NCBI GenBank assembly: GCA_041394725.1
Contig: JAWKHR010000027.1
Coordinates: forward strand, 24,150 to 88,149
Reading direction: 5' to 3'
Length of the DNA: 64,000 nucleotides
From: JAWKHR01 sp041394725
GTDB lineage: Bacteria > Acidobacteriota > Vicinamibacteria > Vicinamibacterales > SCN-69-37
The position numbers and the translations under genes are program-made. Of the stretch, positions 42,658 to 52,177 are shown in pieces; position 1 is the first letter of the stretch, and every line of letters begins with the position of its first letter. Under the pieces are notes generated by a model. That model worked only from the letters and a program-made list of their open reading frames with translations. It searched no databases and was not told the origin of the DNA.

Positions 42658-43452
42658 ATGTCACACGACAGCGCCGTCACCTACGGGAGCTACCTGCACC
42701 TCGAAGACCTGCTCGCCCTCCAGCAGCCCCGGTCCGCGGGCCCGGAGCACGACGAGCTGCTCTTCATCGTCATCCACCAAGTCTACGAACTGTGGTTCAA
42801 GGAGGTGCTGCACGAGGCCGATCGGGCGATGGCCCTGCTCGATGCGGGCGATGGACACCGGGCGCAGCACACCCTGAAGCGGATCCTGACCATCCTCAAG
42901 GTCCTCGTCGCGCAGGTGGACATCCTCGAGACGATGACGCCGCTCGAGTTCCTGTCGTTCCGGGATCGGCTCGAGGCGGCGAGCGGATTCCAGTCCGACC
43001 AGTTCCGGCAGCTCGAATGCGTGATGGGCGTCAAGTCACCGGGACTCGCGGAGCGGTTCCCGCCCGGGTCGCGCGCGCGGGCCGCGATCGAGCGCCGGCT
43101 GTCGGCGCCGACGCTCTGGGACGCGTTCCTGCACTCGCTCCACCGCGCGGGCTACGCGGTCCCGCGCACGGCCCTCGAGCGCGACGTCACCGCGCCGGTC
43201 ACGCCGTCACCGGAGATGCAGGCGCTCCTCATCGACGTCTACCGGAACGACCCGCAGAACTCCGAACTCTGCGAACGGCTGCTCGACCTCGACGAGGGCA
43301 TCCTCGAGTGGCGATACCGCCACGTGCGCATGGTGGAGCGCACGATCGGCGGCCGCACGGGCTCGGGCGGATCGACCGGCGCGGCCTACCTCTCGACGAC
43401 GCTCGGCCGGCGCGCGTTCCCCGATCTGTGGGAGGCGAGGACGAAGATGTAG
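42658..43452 (+). CDS. kynA: Tryptophan 2,3-dioxygenase
   Basis: 264 residues from ATG 42658, where homology begins; an in-frame ATG at 42604 would add repeat-encoded residues. It opens the tryptophan indole ring with O2 to N-formylkynurenine using heme. Family segments: TYGSYLHLEDLLALQQP, ELLFIVIHQVYELWFKEVLH, TPLEFLSFRDRLEAASGFQS, QFRQLECVMG, WRYRHVRMVERTIGGRTGSG, GSTGAAYLSTT. The axial His and substrate Tyr/Arg are present. There is no ribosome binding site because the REP-like unit runs up to the start codon. No other kynurenine gene is nearby. Confidence 0.95.
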   Translation: MSHDSAVTYGSYLHLEDLLALQQPRSAGPEHDELLFIVIHQVYELWFKEVLHEADRAMALLDAGDGHRAQHTLKRILTILKVLVAQVDILETMTPLEFLSFRDRLEAASGFQSDQFRQLECVMGVKSPGLAERFPPGSRARAAIERRLSAPTLWDAFLHSLHRAGYAVPRTALERDVTAPVTPSPEMQALLIDVYRNDPQNSELCERLLDLDEGILEWRYRHVRMVERTIGGRTGSGGSTGAAYLSTTLGRRAFPDLWEARTKM

Positions 43453-43455
43453 AGA

Positions 43456-43498
43456 GACCTGAGAGGGACTCAGGGGCTCCAGGGGCCCAGGGTTCGGA
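43456..43498. repeat. Short G+C-rich direct repeats between kynA and the AsmA-like gene
   Basis: A GAGGGACTCAGGGGCTCCAG run with GGGGCCCAGGG, related to the units at 30979-31050 and 32769-32815. It lies between convergent genes. Confidence 0.5.
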
Positions 43499-43501
43499 GG
43501 C

Positions 43502-45127
43502 CTACTTCTTTTTGATGATCCGTGCGAGGCCCCTGGCCAGGGCTTTCTTCGCCTCCTCGGTCGCGCGGTTCGTCATCGCGCGGCGGGCCGCGTCGGCCAT
43601 GTCCACGCGGACGGAGAGCGAGTCCACCGGGCCGGTGACCGTGGCCGGCAGCGTGACGCGGCCGTCCTGCTGCGTGTAGCGCACCAGGTCCCGGCCGGCC
43701 GACTTCGAGAGGTCCGCCGAGAGCTGGACCAGTGCCGTGAGATCGGCGCGCGTCGTCGGCAGGTCGATCGTCCCCGTCGCGCCCATCGAGACGTCGGGCG
43801 ACTCGAAGAGCAGGTCCGACGTCCGGGCGACGCCGTCGGCCAGCTCCGCGGTGAGGCCGAGGCGCGAGAACGACCCGTCGGACGCGGCGGTGGCGACCTG
43901 CGCCTGCGAGTCGGCGCGCATCGAGCCGGCGAGCACGACCGTGCGCACGAGGCCCAGCCCCTTCACCGCGCCGTCCACGACGTCGAGCCGCACGGTGCCG
44001 CGCGCGGTGCGCACGGCCTCGTCCGCCGACATCCCGCGGCCGCCGACGTCCAGCCGTCCGGACGCGCGGCCGGACACCGTGTCGGGGCTCCCGGCAAACG
44101 CCATCGCGGCGGCCACGTCCACGCCGGTGAGGTCCGCGGTCAGATGGAATGTCGGCGTCTCGCCCAGCGTGAAGGCGACCCTGCCTTCCGTCGTGCCGCC
44201 GAAGGCACCGAACCGCACCGGGTCCAGCCGCAGGCCCGCGGGCGTGACGCGCGCCCGACCGGAGAGCTTCTCGATCACGAGGTCACCGAAACGCGCGCGC
44301 CCGGCCTCGATGGCCATCGCGAGATCGATGCCGGGCCTCGCCGCCGATGCCGCCCCGGCGGCGCCGGTCGTCGGCCGCGCCGGCGCGGGCAGGGACGGGT
44401 CGTCGGCCGCGAGGCCCGCGCCCCCGGAGAAGTCGGAGAAGAACGCGACGAGGCCGAGCACGTCGAGGTCGTCGGCGACGATCTCGAGCTGGCCGGTGGG
44501 CGACGCGAGGTTCGCGATGCGGCCGGCGACCGTCACGACCGCGTCACCGGCGCCCAGCTCGGCGCGACGGATCGCGAGCGCCCCGCCGTCCCAGACCAGG
44601 TCGGCGTCGCCCGAGAGCGTGCGACCGCCGCTGACGATCGCGACGTCGGCGAGCCGGATCTCGTCCACCGACACCAGCTCGACCACCGGCGCCGCCGCGG
44701 CCGCCGTTCCCGCGGAGGCCGGGGCCGCCCCCGGCGAGGTCGGGGACGCTCCTGGTCCGGCCGCGCCCGGCGCGCCGGCGGCGACGGGCAGCGGCAGCTC
44801 GAGGCGCGCGCCCTCGAGCACCAGGTCGGCGTGCTCGATGCGGCGCGAGAGCAGGGCGCCGAGAGCCGTGCCGACGCGCAGGCGGCCGACCGTGACGCGC
44901 GCGGGCTCGCCGATCGCGACGTCGGACAGCGTCATCGTCACCCGCGGGAAGACCGAGGCACTGGCCGTGCCGATCCGCACGGGCTCGCCGAGCGCGTCGG
45001 ACAGCTGGCGCGCCAGCGCGTCGCGCACGGCGTCACCGGCGAGCGCGCTCCGGGCCCACAGCGCAACGCCCCCGGCCAGGCCCACGCCCACGACGACGAC
45101 CGCGATCAGGACTGCTTTCAGCTTCAT
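43502..45127 (-). CDS. AsmA-family protein
   Basis: 541 residues from ATG 45125-45127. An N-terminal membrane anchor (MKLKAVLIAVVVVGVGLAGG) precedes an AsmA-type repeating beta structure: GEPVRIGTASASVFPRVTMT, DVAIGEPARVTVGRLRVGTA, LEGARLELPLP. The conserved C-terminal AsmA_2-like part includes GRASGRLDVGGRGMSADEAV, RTARGTVRLDVVDGAVKGLG. It ends with a basic helix (AKKALARGLARIIKKK). AsmA-like proteins span the periplasm and help lipid transport to the outer membrane. Two Ala/Pro/Gly-rich linkers interrupt the repeats. Confidence 0.87.
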   Translation of the reverse strand: MKLKAVLIAVVVVGVGLAGGVALWARSALAGDAVRDALARQLSDALGEPVRIGTASASVFPRVTMTLSDVAIGEPARVTVGRLRVGTALGALLSRRIEHADLVLEGARLELPLPVAAGAPGAAGPGASPTSPGAAPASAGTAAAAAPVVELVSVDEIRLADVAIVSGGRTLSGDADLVWDGGALAIRRAELGAGDAVVTVAGRIANLASPTGQLEIVADDLDVLGLVAFFSDFSGGAGLAADDPSLPAPARPTTGAAGAASAARPGIDLAMAIEAGRARFGDLVIEKLSGRARVTPAGLRLDPVRFGAFGGTTEGRVAFTLGETPTFHLTADLTGVDVAAAMAFAGSPDTVSGRASGRLDVGGRGMSADEAVRTARGTVRLDVVDGAVKGLGLVRTVVLAGSMRADSQAQVATAASDGSFSRLGLTAELADGVARTSDLLFESPDVSMGATGTIDLPTTRADLTALVQLSADLSKSAGRDLVRYTQQDGRVTLPATVTGPVDSLSVRVDMADAARRAMTNRATEEAKKALARGLARIIKKK

Positions 45128-45228
45128 GCCTTTGCACCTCGATCTCCGGACCCGGATCGCCCGCGTCCGGCCGCCTGTCCGCTCATCGACCGATGGGGGC
45201 CGGCACGTTAGCACGCGTGATCCCGGGC

Positions 45229-45323
45229 GCCACCGGACCACCGGCCACCACGCAACCGGGCCACCGGGCCGCCGGACCACCGGCCGCCGACCACCCGCCG
45301 CCGACCACCGGCCACCGGCCGCG
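45229..45323. repeat. CCACCGGCC-type tandem repeat
   Basis: About ten imperfect 8-10-base units of CCACCGGCC/CCACCGGAC, between the divergent AsmA-like and MFS genes. It replaces most of the 224-base intergenic region and would be prone to slippage. Confidence 0.7.
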
Positions 45324-45351
45324 CCGGATGCTAGGATCGATCCGTTCCGCG

Positions 45352-46686
45352 ATGCGTGACGCCCCGGCGCCAGAATCCGCGTCGCCCCCGCCCGATCGCT
45401 GGCGTGGCGCCGCCGACTGGCTGGGCCTGAACCGCGCGACGCTCGCCGTCCTCGCCGTCATCGGCTGCCTCGGCCTCAGCGAGGAACTCTGGAGCAACTT
45501 CCTCGCGCTGTACCTCAAGGACAAGGCCACCGCGGCCACCGCCGCCGGCGCGGTGCTCCAGGCCGTCGTCTACGTCGGACTCGTCTCGTCGGCGAAGAAC
45601 CTGCTCGAGGGGTTCGGGTACCTGCTGGGCGGATCGGTCGCGCACCGGCTCGGCCCGCGCGTCGCGCTGGCCGTCTCCGCCGTCCCCATGGCGGCCGGCT
45701 TCGCGCTGATGCTCGCATCCGACGCGCCGTGGGTCATCGCGGCGGGCGCGCTCCTGATGACCAACTGGGAACCGCTGTCGGTGCCCGCGACGTTCGACGT
45801 CGTGGGCAGCGAGGTCCCGAAGCACCGCCGGACGATCGCGTTCGCGATGCAGAGCATCCAGAAGCGCCTGCCGAAGATCATCGGCCCCGCGATCGGCGGC
45901 ATCGTCTTCGCCGCCATCGGCTACTGGTTCAACCTGGTGCTGGCGATCGCCTTCGTCGGGCTGTCGGTGGTGCTGCAGCTGCTGCTGACGCGGCGTCTGC
46001 GGCCGAAGCCCGAACCGCGGCACGTGCCCTTCCGCACGATCCTCCGGACGATGCCGCCGGACCTGAAGCGGCTGCTCACGGCGGAGATCTTCATCCGGTG
46101 GGGCGACTGGTTCGCGCGCGACTTCGCCGTGCTCTACGTCGTCACCCAGCTCACGACGACCTGGGGCTGGTCGGATGCACGGGCGACGGAAACGGCCGGC
46201 TGGCTGCTCGCCCTCATGGCGACGACGGCGCTCCTGACGTACGTCCCGATCGCGAAGTGGGTGGATCGGTCGCCGTCGCCGCGGCCGTTCATCGGCACGA
46301 CCTTCCTGCTCTTCTCGATCTTCCCCATCGCGCTGGTGCTGCTGCCGCGCGCGTTCGCGGCCGCGGGGCTCCCGGTGATCGGCGGCTTCGTGCTGACCTA
46401 CGTCCTCAACGGCCTGCGTGAACTGGGCGAGCCGGCGCGCAAGGCGCTGATCTCGACGGGCTTCGAGCCCGACGTCCGCGCGCGGGCCATCGGGCTCTAC
46501 TGGGGCCTGCGGTCGTTCGCGTTCTTCCCGGCGCCGCTCGTCGCGGCCTGGCTCTGGACGCAGTTCGGCCCGGAGACGACGTTCCTCCTGGGCGGCACCA
46601 TCGGCCTGGTCGGCACCGCCTGGTTCGGCCTGGGTCGGAGCCAACGCGCGACCCCAGCGGACCGTCCGCCGTCCGCGGGCGTCTGA
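45352..46686 (+). CDS. MFS transporter
   Basis: 444 residues from ATG 45352 (ATG at 45328 also possible; neither has a strong ribosome binding site). Twelve membrane helices are visible in two six-helix halves. The helix-2/3 loop region YLLGGSVAHRLGPRVALAVS fits the MFS motif A position. Other segments are MTNWEPLSVPATFDVVGSEV, KHRRTIAFAMQSIQKRLPKI and EPARKALISTGFEPDVRARA. The substrate is unknown. The GT87-like gene follows 12 bases downstream, so the two are co-transcribed. Confidence 0.85.
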   Translation: MRDAPAPESASPPPDRWRGAADWLGLNRATLAVLAVIGCLGLSEELWSNFLALYLKDKATAATAAGAVLQAVVYVGLVSSAKNLLEGFGYLLGGSVAHRLGPRVALAVSAVPMAAGFALMLASDAPWVIAAGALLMTNWEPLSVPATFDVVGSEVPKHRRTIAFAMQSIQKRLPKIIGPAIGGIVFAAIGYWFNLVLAIAFVGLSVVLQLLLTRRLRPKPEPRHVPFRTILRTMPPDLKRLLTAEIFIRWGDWFARDFAVLYVVTQLTTTWGWSDARATETAGWLLALMATTALLTYVPIAKWVDRSPSPRPFIGTTFLLFSIFPIALVLLPRAFAAAGLPVIGGFVLTYVLNGLRELGEPARKALISTGFEPDVRARAIGLYWGLRSFAFFPAPLVAAWLWTQFGPETTFLLGGTIGLVGTAWFGLGRSQRATPADRPPSAGV

Positions 46687-46698
46687 CCCGGACGAGGC

Positions 46699-47841
46699 AT
46701 GGCAGCCATCCGCCCGGCCCTCCGCCGCTTCGCCTGGCCCGTCGTCATCGCCGCGCTGGCCACGGCACTGTGGTTCGGCCGCGCGGAGCGTGACCTGGTG
46801 GACTTCACCGTCTACCGCACGGCCGCCGGCCGGGCGATCGACGCCCAGCCGCTCTACCGGCCGGCCGACGGGCACTGGCAGTTCAAGTACCTGCCGGCGT
46901 CCGCCCTGCTGCTCGCGCCATTCGCGATCCTCCCGGCCCCGGTGGCGCGTGCGGCGTGGTACGGGCTCTCGGTGCTCGCCCTGGTGCTGTTCGTGCGGCT
47001 CTCGGTCTCGACGCTCCCCGACAGGCAGCTCGGCACGCGTGCGCTCGCGTGGCTGGTCGTGCTGATCCTCGGGCGCTTCTACATCCACGAACTGGTGCTC
47101 GGACAATCGAACATCCTGCTCGGGGCGCTGCTCATCACCGCGGTCGTCGCGGGCGGGCGTGGGCACGCCGGTGCGGCGGGCGCGCTCGTCGGCCTGGCCG
47201 TCTTCGTCAAGCCGTATGCGCTGATCCTGCTGCCCTGGCTCCCGATCGCCTTCGGCTGGCCGGCGCTGGCCGCCGCCGCCGGGGTGCTGGCCGCGGGTCT
47301 GCTCGTGCCCGCCGCCGCCTACGGCTGGAGCGGGAACCTCGCGCTGCACGCGGCGTGGCTGCGGACGGTGACCGACACGACCGCGTCCAACCTCGGCTTC
47401 CCGGAGAACATCTCGCTCGCCGCGATGTGGACCCGCCGGCTCGGAGCCGGCGACGCGGCGCGGGGCCTGACCGCGGCCTCGAGCCTCGCCTTCGGCGCGG
47501 CCGTCGCCCTCGTGCTGTGGTGGCGCGCGCGCACGCGGCAGCCGGCGTACCTCGAGTTCGGCCTGCTCATGCTGGGCGTGGCGCTCCTCTCGCCCCAGGG
47601 CTGGGACTACGTGCTGCTCGTCGCGACGGCCGCCGTGCTGACGATCGTCAACGCGTACGGCCGCATGGGGCGCGTCTGGCGTGCCCTGATCGCGCCGGCG
47701 CTCGTCGTCGTGGGCTTCACGATCTTCGACCTGCTGGGCCGCACGCTGTACGCCCGGGTCATGAGCTGGTCGGTCGTCACCGTGGCGACCCTGGTGCTCG
47801 TCGCGGCCCTCGTCGAGGTTCGCCGCACACGCCTCGCCTGA
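46699..47841 (+). CDS. GT87-like (DUF2029) polyprenyl-phosphate-dependent glycosyltransferase
   Basis: 380 residues with about nine to ten membrane helices. The first periplasmic loop has RDLVDFTVYRTAAGRAI followed by a PLYRPADGHWQFKYLPASAL segment, the usual DUF2029/GT87 layout with a catalytic Asp after helix 1. Later segments are VLGQSNILLGALLITAVVAG, GALVGLAVFVKPYALILLPW and GVALLSPQGWDYVLLVATAA. Relatives transfer mannose or related sugars from polyprenyl phosphate on the outer face of the membrane. The acceptor is unknown. Confidence 0.85.
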   Translation: MAAIRPALRRFAWPVVIAALATALWFGRAERDLVDFTVYRTAAGRAIDAQPLYRPADGHWQFKYLPASALLLAPFAILPAPVARAAWYGLSVLALVLFVRLSVSTLPDRQLGTRALAWLVVLILGRFYIHELVLGQSNILLGALLITAVVAGGRGHAGAAGALVGLAVFVKPYALILLPWLPIAFGWPALAAAAGVLAAGLLVPAAAYGWSGNLALHAAWLRTVTDTTASNLGFPENISLAAMWTRRLGAGDAARGLTAASSLAFGAAVALVLWWRARTRQPAYLEFGLLMLGVALLSPQGWDYVLLVATAAVLTIVNAYGRMGRVWRALIAPALVVVGFTIFDLLGRTLYARVMSWSVVTVATLVLVAALVEVRRTRLA

Positions 47842-47996
47842 GGCGTCCCCCGACACGCGAATCGGGCCCGGCCCCGGCGGACGTCCGGGCCTCCCCCGGC
47901 CCCGTTGCGCGTTCGGCGCCCCGTTTGCGCACTTTCAGGGTGACGGCCGCTCCCACCTCGCGGATGGGCGCGCGGCCACCCTGGAGGCACACGGCA

Positions 47997-48848
47997 ATGA
48001 CTTACAGAATCGTCAGGCACGGCATCGTCGCCATCGCGATCGCAGCGTTCGCCACGGCGTGCAGCAAGTCCCCGACGGGCCCGTCGGGATCGAACGGCGG
48101 CGGCAACACGGCCTCGGTCACCTCGGTCACCGTGAGCGGCACGCTCTCGGTCACCGAAGGCTCGACCTCGCAGCTCAAGGCCACGGCCAGCATGTCCAAC
48201 GGCCAGACACAGGACGTGACCGGCCAGGCCACGTGGCGTTCGGCGGACACGACGATCGCCACGGTGTCGGGGACGGGTCTCGTGACCACCCTCAAGCCGG
48301 GCACGACGGACATCACGGCGGCGTACCAGTCGCAGACGGGTCGCGGCACGCTGCAGGTGAAGACGGCGACCTACCGGGTGAGCGTGACGGCGCAGTCGAT
48401 CACGGTGCTCGGCACCTGCGACGACTTCACGCAGGGCCTGACCGTCGGCGAGTTCGCCATCCGCGTGCTGGCGATAGCGCCGGGCGGCGTGCAGCGCACG
48501 CTCTCCCAGACGCGCGAGTACCCCGGCAACCCGGACAACCTCTACGACTTCCAGCTCGGCGAGGGCGCGTCGGCCACGCTCAACGACTCGACCACGTTCA
48601 CGCTGCCCGGCGAGAGCGGACAGTTCGTCCGCGTGCAGTTCAACGCCACCGAGTGGGACAACCAGATCGTGATCATCCCGCCCTCGACGCGGAAGGTCCA
48701 CGACGACAACATGGACGACCGGTCCACCTCGCGCACGCACTCGTTCACGGGCAGCACGTTCTCGTCGCTCGGCCCGAACACGTTGTCGCTCGGGAATTCG
48801 TCCTGCGGGATCCGGCTGAACTACTCGGTGTCGGCCTCGCAGCAGTAG
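47997..48848 (+). CDS. Lipoprotein with bacterial Ig-like (Big2) domain
   Basis: 283 residues from ATG 47997, with CTGGAGG about ten bases upstream. The lipobox is in IVAIAIAAFATACSKSPTGP. Residues about 40-120 are a Big2 domain (VTVSGTLSVTEGSTSQLKAT, ATWRSADTTIATVSGTGLVT, LKPGTTDITAAYQSQTG). The C-terminal 150 residues are a beta-rich domain with FVRVQFNATEWDNQIVIIPP and are not recognised. A surface-exposed or adhesin-like role is plausible. Confidence 0.83.
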   Translation: MTYRIVRHGIVAIAIAAFATACSKSPTGPSGSNGGGNTASVTSVTVSGTLSVTEGSTSQLKATASMSNGQTQDVTGQATWRSADTTIATVSGTGLVTTLKPGTTDITAAYQSQTGRGTLQVKTATYRVSVTAQSITVLGTCDDFTQGLTVGEFAIRVLAIAPGGVQRTLSQTREYPGNPDNLYDFQLGEGASATLNDSTTFTLPGESGQFVRVQFNATEWDNQIVIIPPSTRKVHDDNMDDRSTSRTHSFTGSTFSSLGPNTLSLGNSSCGIRLNYSVSASQQ

Positions 48849-48862
48849 CGGGATCGGGCGCG

Positions 48863-49474
48863 CTACGCCGACAGCTCGCGGGCGAGCCAGAGGCGCGCCA
48901 TCGTCCAGTCGGTGTTCACCGTGCGCGGGGACACGCCCAGCTCCAGGGCGGTCTCGCGCACGGTGAGGCCGCCGAAGATCCGCAGCTCGGCGACGCGGGC
49001 GCCGCGCGGGTCGACGGCGGCGAAGCGCGTCAGCACCTCGTCGAGCGCGACCAGCCCGAGCGTCGCGTCGTCGCTCGGGACGAGCGCCTCGTCGAGCGTC
49101 ACCCGGTTCACGCCGCCGCCGCGCTTGGCGGCGCCGTGCCGGCGGGCGTGCTCCACGAGGATGCGCCGCATGACGCGCGCCGCGATGCCGAGGAAGTGCG
49201 CGCGGTCCTCCCACTCGATCGTCTGCTGGTTGACGAGACGGAGGAACGCCTCGTGGACGATGGCGGTGGGCTGGAGCGTGTGGCCCTCGCGCTCGCGCCG
49301 CATCAGGCGCGACGCGATCCGCCGCAGCTCCGGATAGAGCAGCTCGGTGAGCCGCTCGGTCGCGCGGGCGCGGCCGCCGGCGGATTCCTCGCGCAGCGCC
49401 ATCAGCAGGCGCGTCGCGTCGCCCGGCTCGCCGGCCTGGCCCGGCCCGACCTCGTCCTCGCCGGGATCAGCCAC
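48863..49474 (-). CDS. ECF-type RNA polymerase sigma factor (Sig-70_X6 type)
   Basis: 203 residues. Region 2: ELLYPELRRIASRLMRRERE, GHTLQPTAIVHEAFLRLVNQ, DRAHFLGIAARVMRRILVEH ARRH. Region 4: LRIFGGLTVRETALELGVSP, RTVNTDWTMARLWLARELSA. The HTLQPTAIVHEAFLRL segment marks the acidobacterial and planctomycete ECF group usually encoded next to Ser/Thr kinases with TPRs. Here its start overlaps the kinase gene end by eight bases on the same strand, so the kinase probably controls it. Confidence 0.94.
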   Translation of the reverse strand: MADPGEDEVGPGQAGEPGDATRLLMALREESAGGRARATERLTELLYPELRRIASRLMRREREGHTLQPTAIVHEAFLRLVNQQTIEWEDRAHFLGIAARVMRRILVEHARRHGAAKRGGGVNRVTLDEALVPSDDATLGLVALDEVLTRFAAVDPRGARVAELRIFGGLTVRETALELGVSPRTVNTDWTMARLWLARELSA

Positions 49475-52076
49475 CGCTGCCGTCCCCGCCGGTGGTGAGC
49501 AGCGCGCGGTACTCGGCCGCCTTCGCCGGGCGCTTCCACTCGTCGTAGAAGTCCACCAGCCCCTGCGCGATCACCTGGGCCCGACGGCTGTCCTTGCCGA
49601 GGCCGTCGCGGACGCTTTCGTAGCCGGCGACCAGCAGCGGCTCGGCGGCCGCCATCCGGCCGCGCCGGCGCAGGAGCTGGCCGTAGTTGTACTGGGTCTG
49701 GCCGTACACCCAGTAGTCGCGCCCCACCGACCCGGCGATCGACGCCATCGCCGACCGGTACGCCGCCTCCGCGTCGTCGAGCCGGCCCAGCGCGCGGTAG
49801 GTCGCGGCGAGGTTGCCGTAGGCGATCCCGACGTCGATGTGGTTCTCGCCGAAGTGCGCCTTGTTGATCGCCAGCGCGCGCTCGAGGTACGGCAGCGCGT
49901 CGGACTCGCGGCCGGTGCCGCGGAGGAAGACGCCGTAGTTGTTGTAGCTCTGACCCGTCATCGGGTGATCGGGGCCGAAGGTCTGCTCGCGGATCTCGAT
50001 GGCCTCCTTGTACATCGGCTCCGCCTCGTCGGGATGGTTCGAGTTCTTCAGCAGCACGGCCAGCTCGGCGAGGATGTCGGCGGTGAGCACGGGATCGGGT
50101 CCCTTCCGCGCGCGCGCGAGAGCGTCCTCGAGCAGCGGCCGGGCCTCGTCCAGCTTGCCCTGGCCGTGGAGGACGCCGGCGAGGTTGTTCATCGCGGCCG
50201 TGATCATCGGCGCATCCGGCGGGTGGGTCCGTCGCACCATGGCGAGGACGTCGCGATAGAGCGTCTCGGCCTCGTCGAACTGGGCCAGCGTCTGCAGGTT
50301 GAGCGCGAGCATCGAGCTGACCTCGACGATCGCGGGGTCGTCGGGCGGCAGCAGGTCCCGCCGCATCTCGAGCGCCTCGCGGTAGAGGGGCATCGCCTGG
50401 TCGGGCTCGCTGCGCGACGCGTGCCCCGCGGCGAGCGCGACGAGCGCGGTGGCGACGGTGGGATCGCGCGGCCCGTGGAGCTGCCGCGCGAGCGAGAGCG
50501 ACTGCTCCGCGAGCGAGATCGCGCGATCCGACACCCGCAGTCCGGTGTAGGCCTGGCTCATCGTGGCCATCAGCGCCGCCTGCACCTCGGGCTGGTCGGC
50601 GAGGTCGCGGGTGATCCGGTCGGCGCCGTGGTCGAGCAGGTCCCGCGCCGAGAGCGTCTCGCCCTGCGCGTAGAACGGATCCGACTGCTGGAAGAGGCCG
50701 ACGAGGAAGTCCGACACCTGCCGCGCGGTCTCCGCCTCGGCCTGCGCGCGGGCCTCGGCCTGGCGCGCCTTGTTGCGCTCCCAGGTCATGACGCCCGCGA
50801 AGGCGACCAGCGCGACGAGCGCGGCGACCGCGGTGCCGACGGCCACGCGGTGCCGGCGCGCGAACTTGCCGGCGCGATACGTCCAGGTGTCGCTCTGCGC
50901 CGACACCGGCCGGCCCTCCAGGTGGCGCCGCAGGTCGTCGGCGAGCTGTTCGACGCCGGGGTAGCGGCGCTCGGGCTCCTTGCGCAGGCACATCAGGACG
51001 ATGTTGTCGAGATCGCCGGCGAGCATCCGGCCCAGGCGCGACGGCGAGGTCTGGCGCGCGGCGCCGATCGCCTTCGAGTCCGGGCCCGCGACGTCGATCT
51101 GCTGGCCCGAGAGCGTCGTGACCATGCTGCTCGGCCGCGCCGGCTCCTCGGTGCCGATGAGGCGCTGGATCTCGGCCAGGCGCAGGCCGCGCAGGCGCAG
51201 CGGGCGGTGGCCGGTGAGCAGCTCGTAGAGCACGACGCCCAGCGAGTACACGTCGCTCCGCGTGTCGGCGCCGCCCGGCCGCGCGCCCGCCTGCTCGGGG
51301 CCTGGCGAGCCGGCGTGCCGACGAGCTGGCCGGCCTCGGTGAGCATGACCGCCGCCGGCCGTCTCCTCGATCGCTTCGCCACGCCGAAGTCGATCACCTT
51401 CGGCAGGGCGACGCCGTCGTCTCGGTGACGAGGATGTTCGACGGCTTCAGGTCGGTGGAGCACGCCCTTGATGCGCGTGCTGGATGGCCTGGCAGACCTG
51501 GAGGAACAGCGCCAGCCGGTCGCGGACCTGACAGGCGGCGCGCGTCCGCGTAGTCGGTGACCGGCACGCCGCGGACGAGCTCCATCACGAAGCATGGCCG
51601 GCCCTCGCCGTCGGCGCCCGCATCGAGGATGCGGGCGATGCCGGATGATCGAGCCGCGCCAGCGTCTGGCGCTCGGCCTCGAAGCGGGCCACGATGCGCG
51701 ACGTCCAGGCCGCGTTTGATCAGTTTCAGCGCGACGTCGCGGCGATGGGCTCGCAGGTCTGCCGGGCATACACCGTGCCCATGCCGCCCTCGCCGAGGAT
51801 CGCGACCAGCTCGTAGGGCCCGATGCGCCGGCCGGTGGGTTCGGGCCGCTCCGGGGCGATGGCCTGCAGCACGTCCGACCACGCGGCGCCGCCGAGCCCG
51901 CCCGTCTCGAGCAGGCTCGGCGTGTCCACGTCGTGGGCCAGCAGCGACTCCACCTCCCCACGCAGGGCGTCGTCGCCGGCGCAGGCGTCATCGAGGTAGG
52001 CGGCGCGTTCGCCCGGCGGCTTCGCGAGAGCTCCCGCCAGGATCGATTTGGCCCGCTCGTAGGACTCGGACGACAT
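49467..52076 (-). CDS. Ser/Thr protein kinase with C-terminal TPRs, kinase domain broken by several indels
   Basis: From ATG 52074-52076 one frame gives a helical N-terminus and the kinase glycine loop ILGEGGMGTVY. Between about 51760 and 51250 the domain continues only by changing frame at least six times: DVALKLIKRGLDV, IARILDAGADGEGRPCFVME, DLKPSNILVTE, VALPKVIDFGVAK, AGQLVGTP. From 51251 to 49467 one frame runs cleanly: SLGVVLYELLTGHRPLRLRG, a membrane helix (AVGTAVAALVALVAFAGVMT), then about ten TPRs to GGDGSGG. Catalytic Lys, the DLKPSN loop and DFG are all visible. An intact gene would be about 870 residues and signal to the adjacent ECF factor. Confidence 0.8.
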
Positions 52077-52177
52077 CCGGCGATCTTACTTCGCCCGCCG
52101 GGCGGGCCCTGCTGCATCGTCGAGGCCTCCTGATGTATCGTCGAGACCTGTCGTCGTCGAGGCAGGAGGGATCGAAC

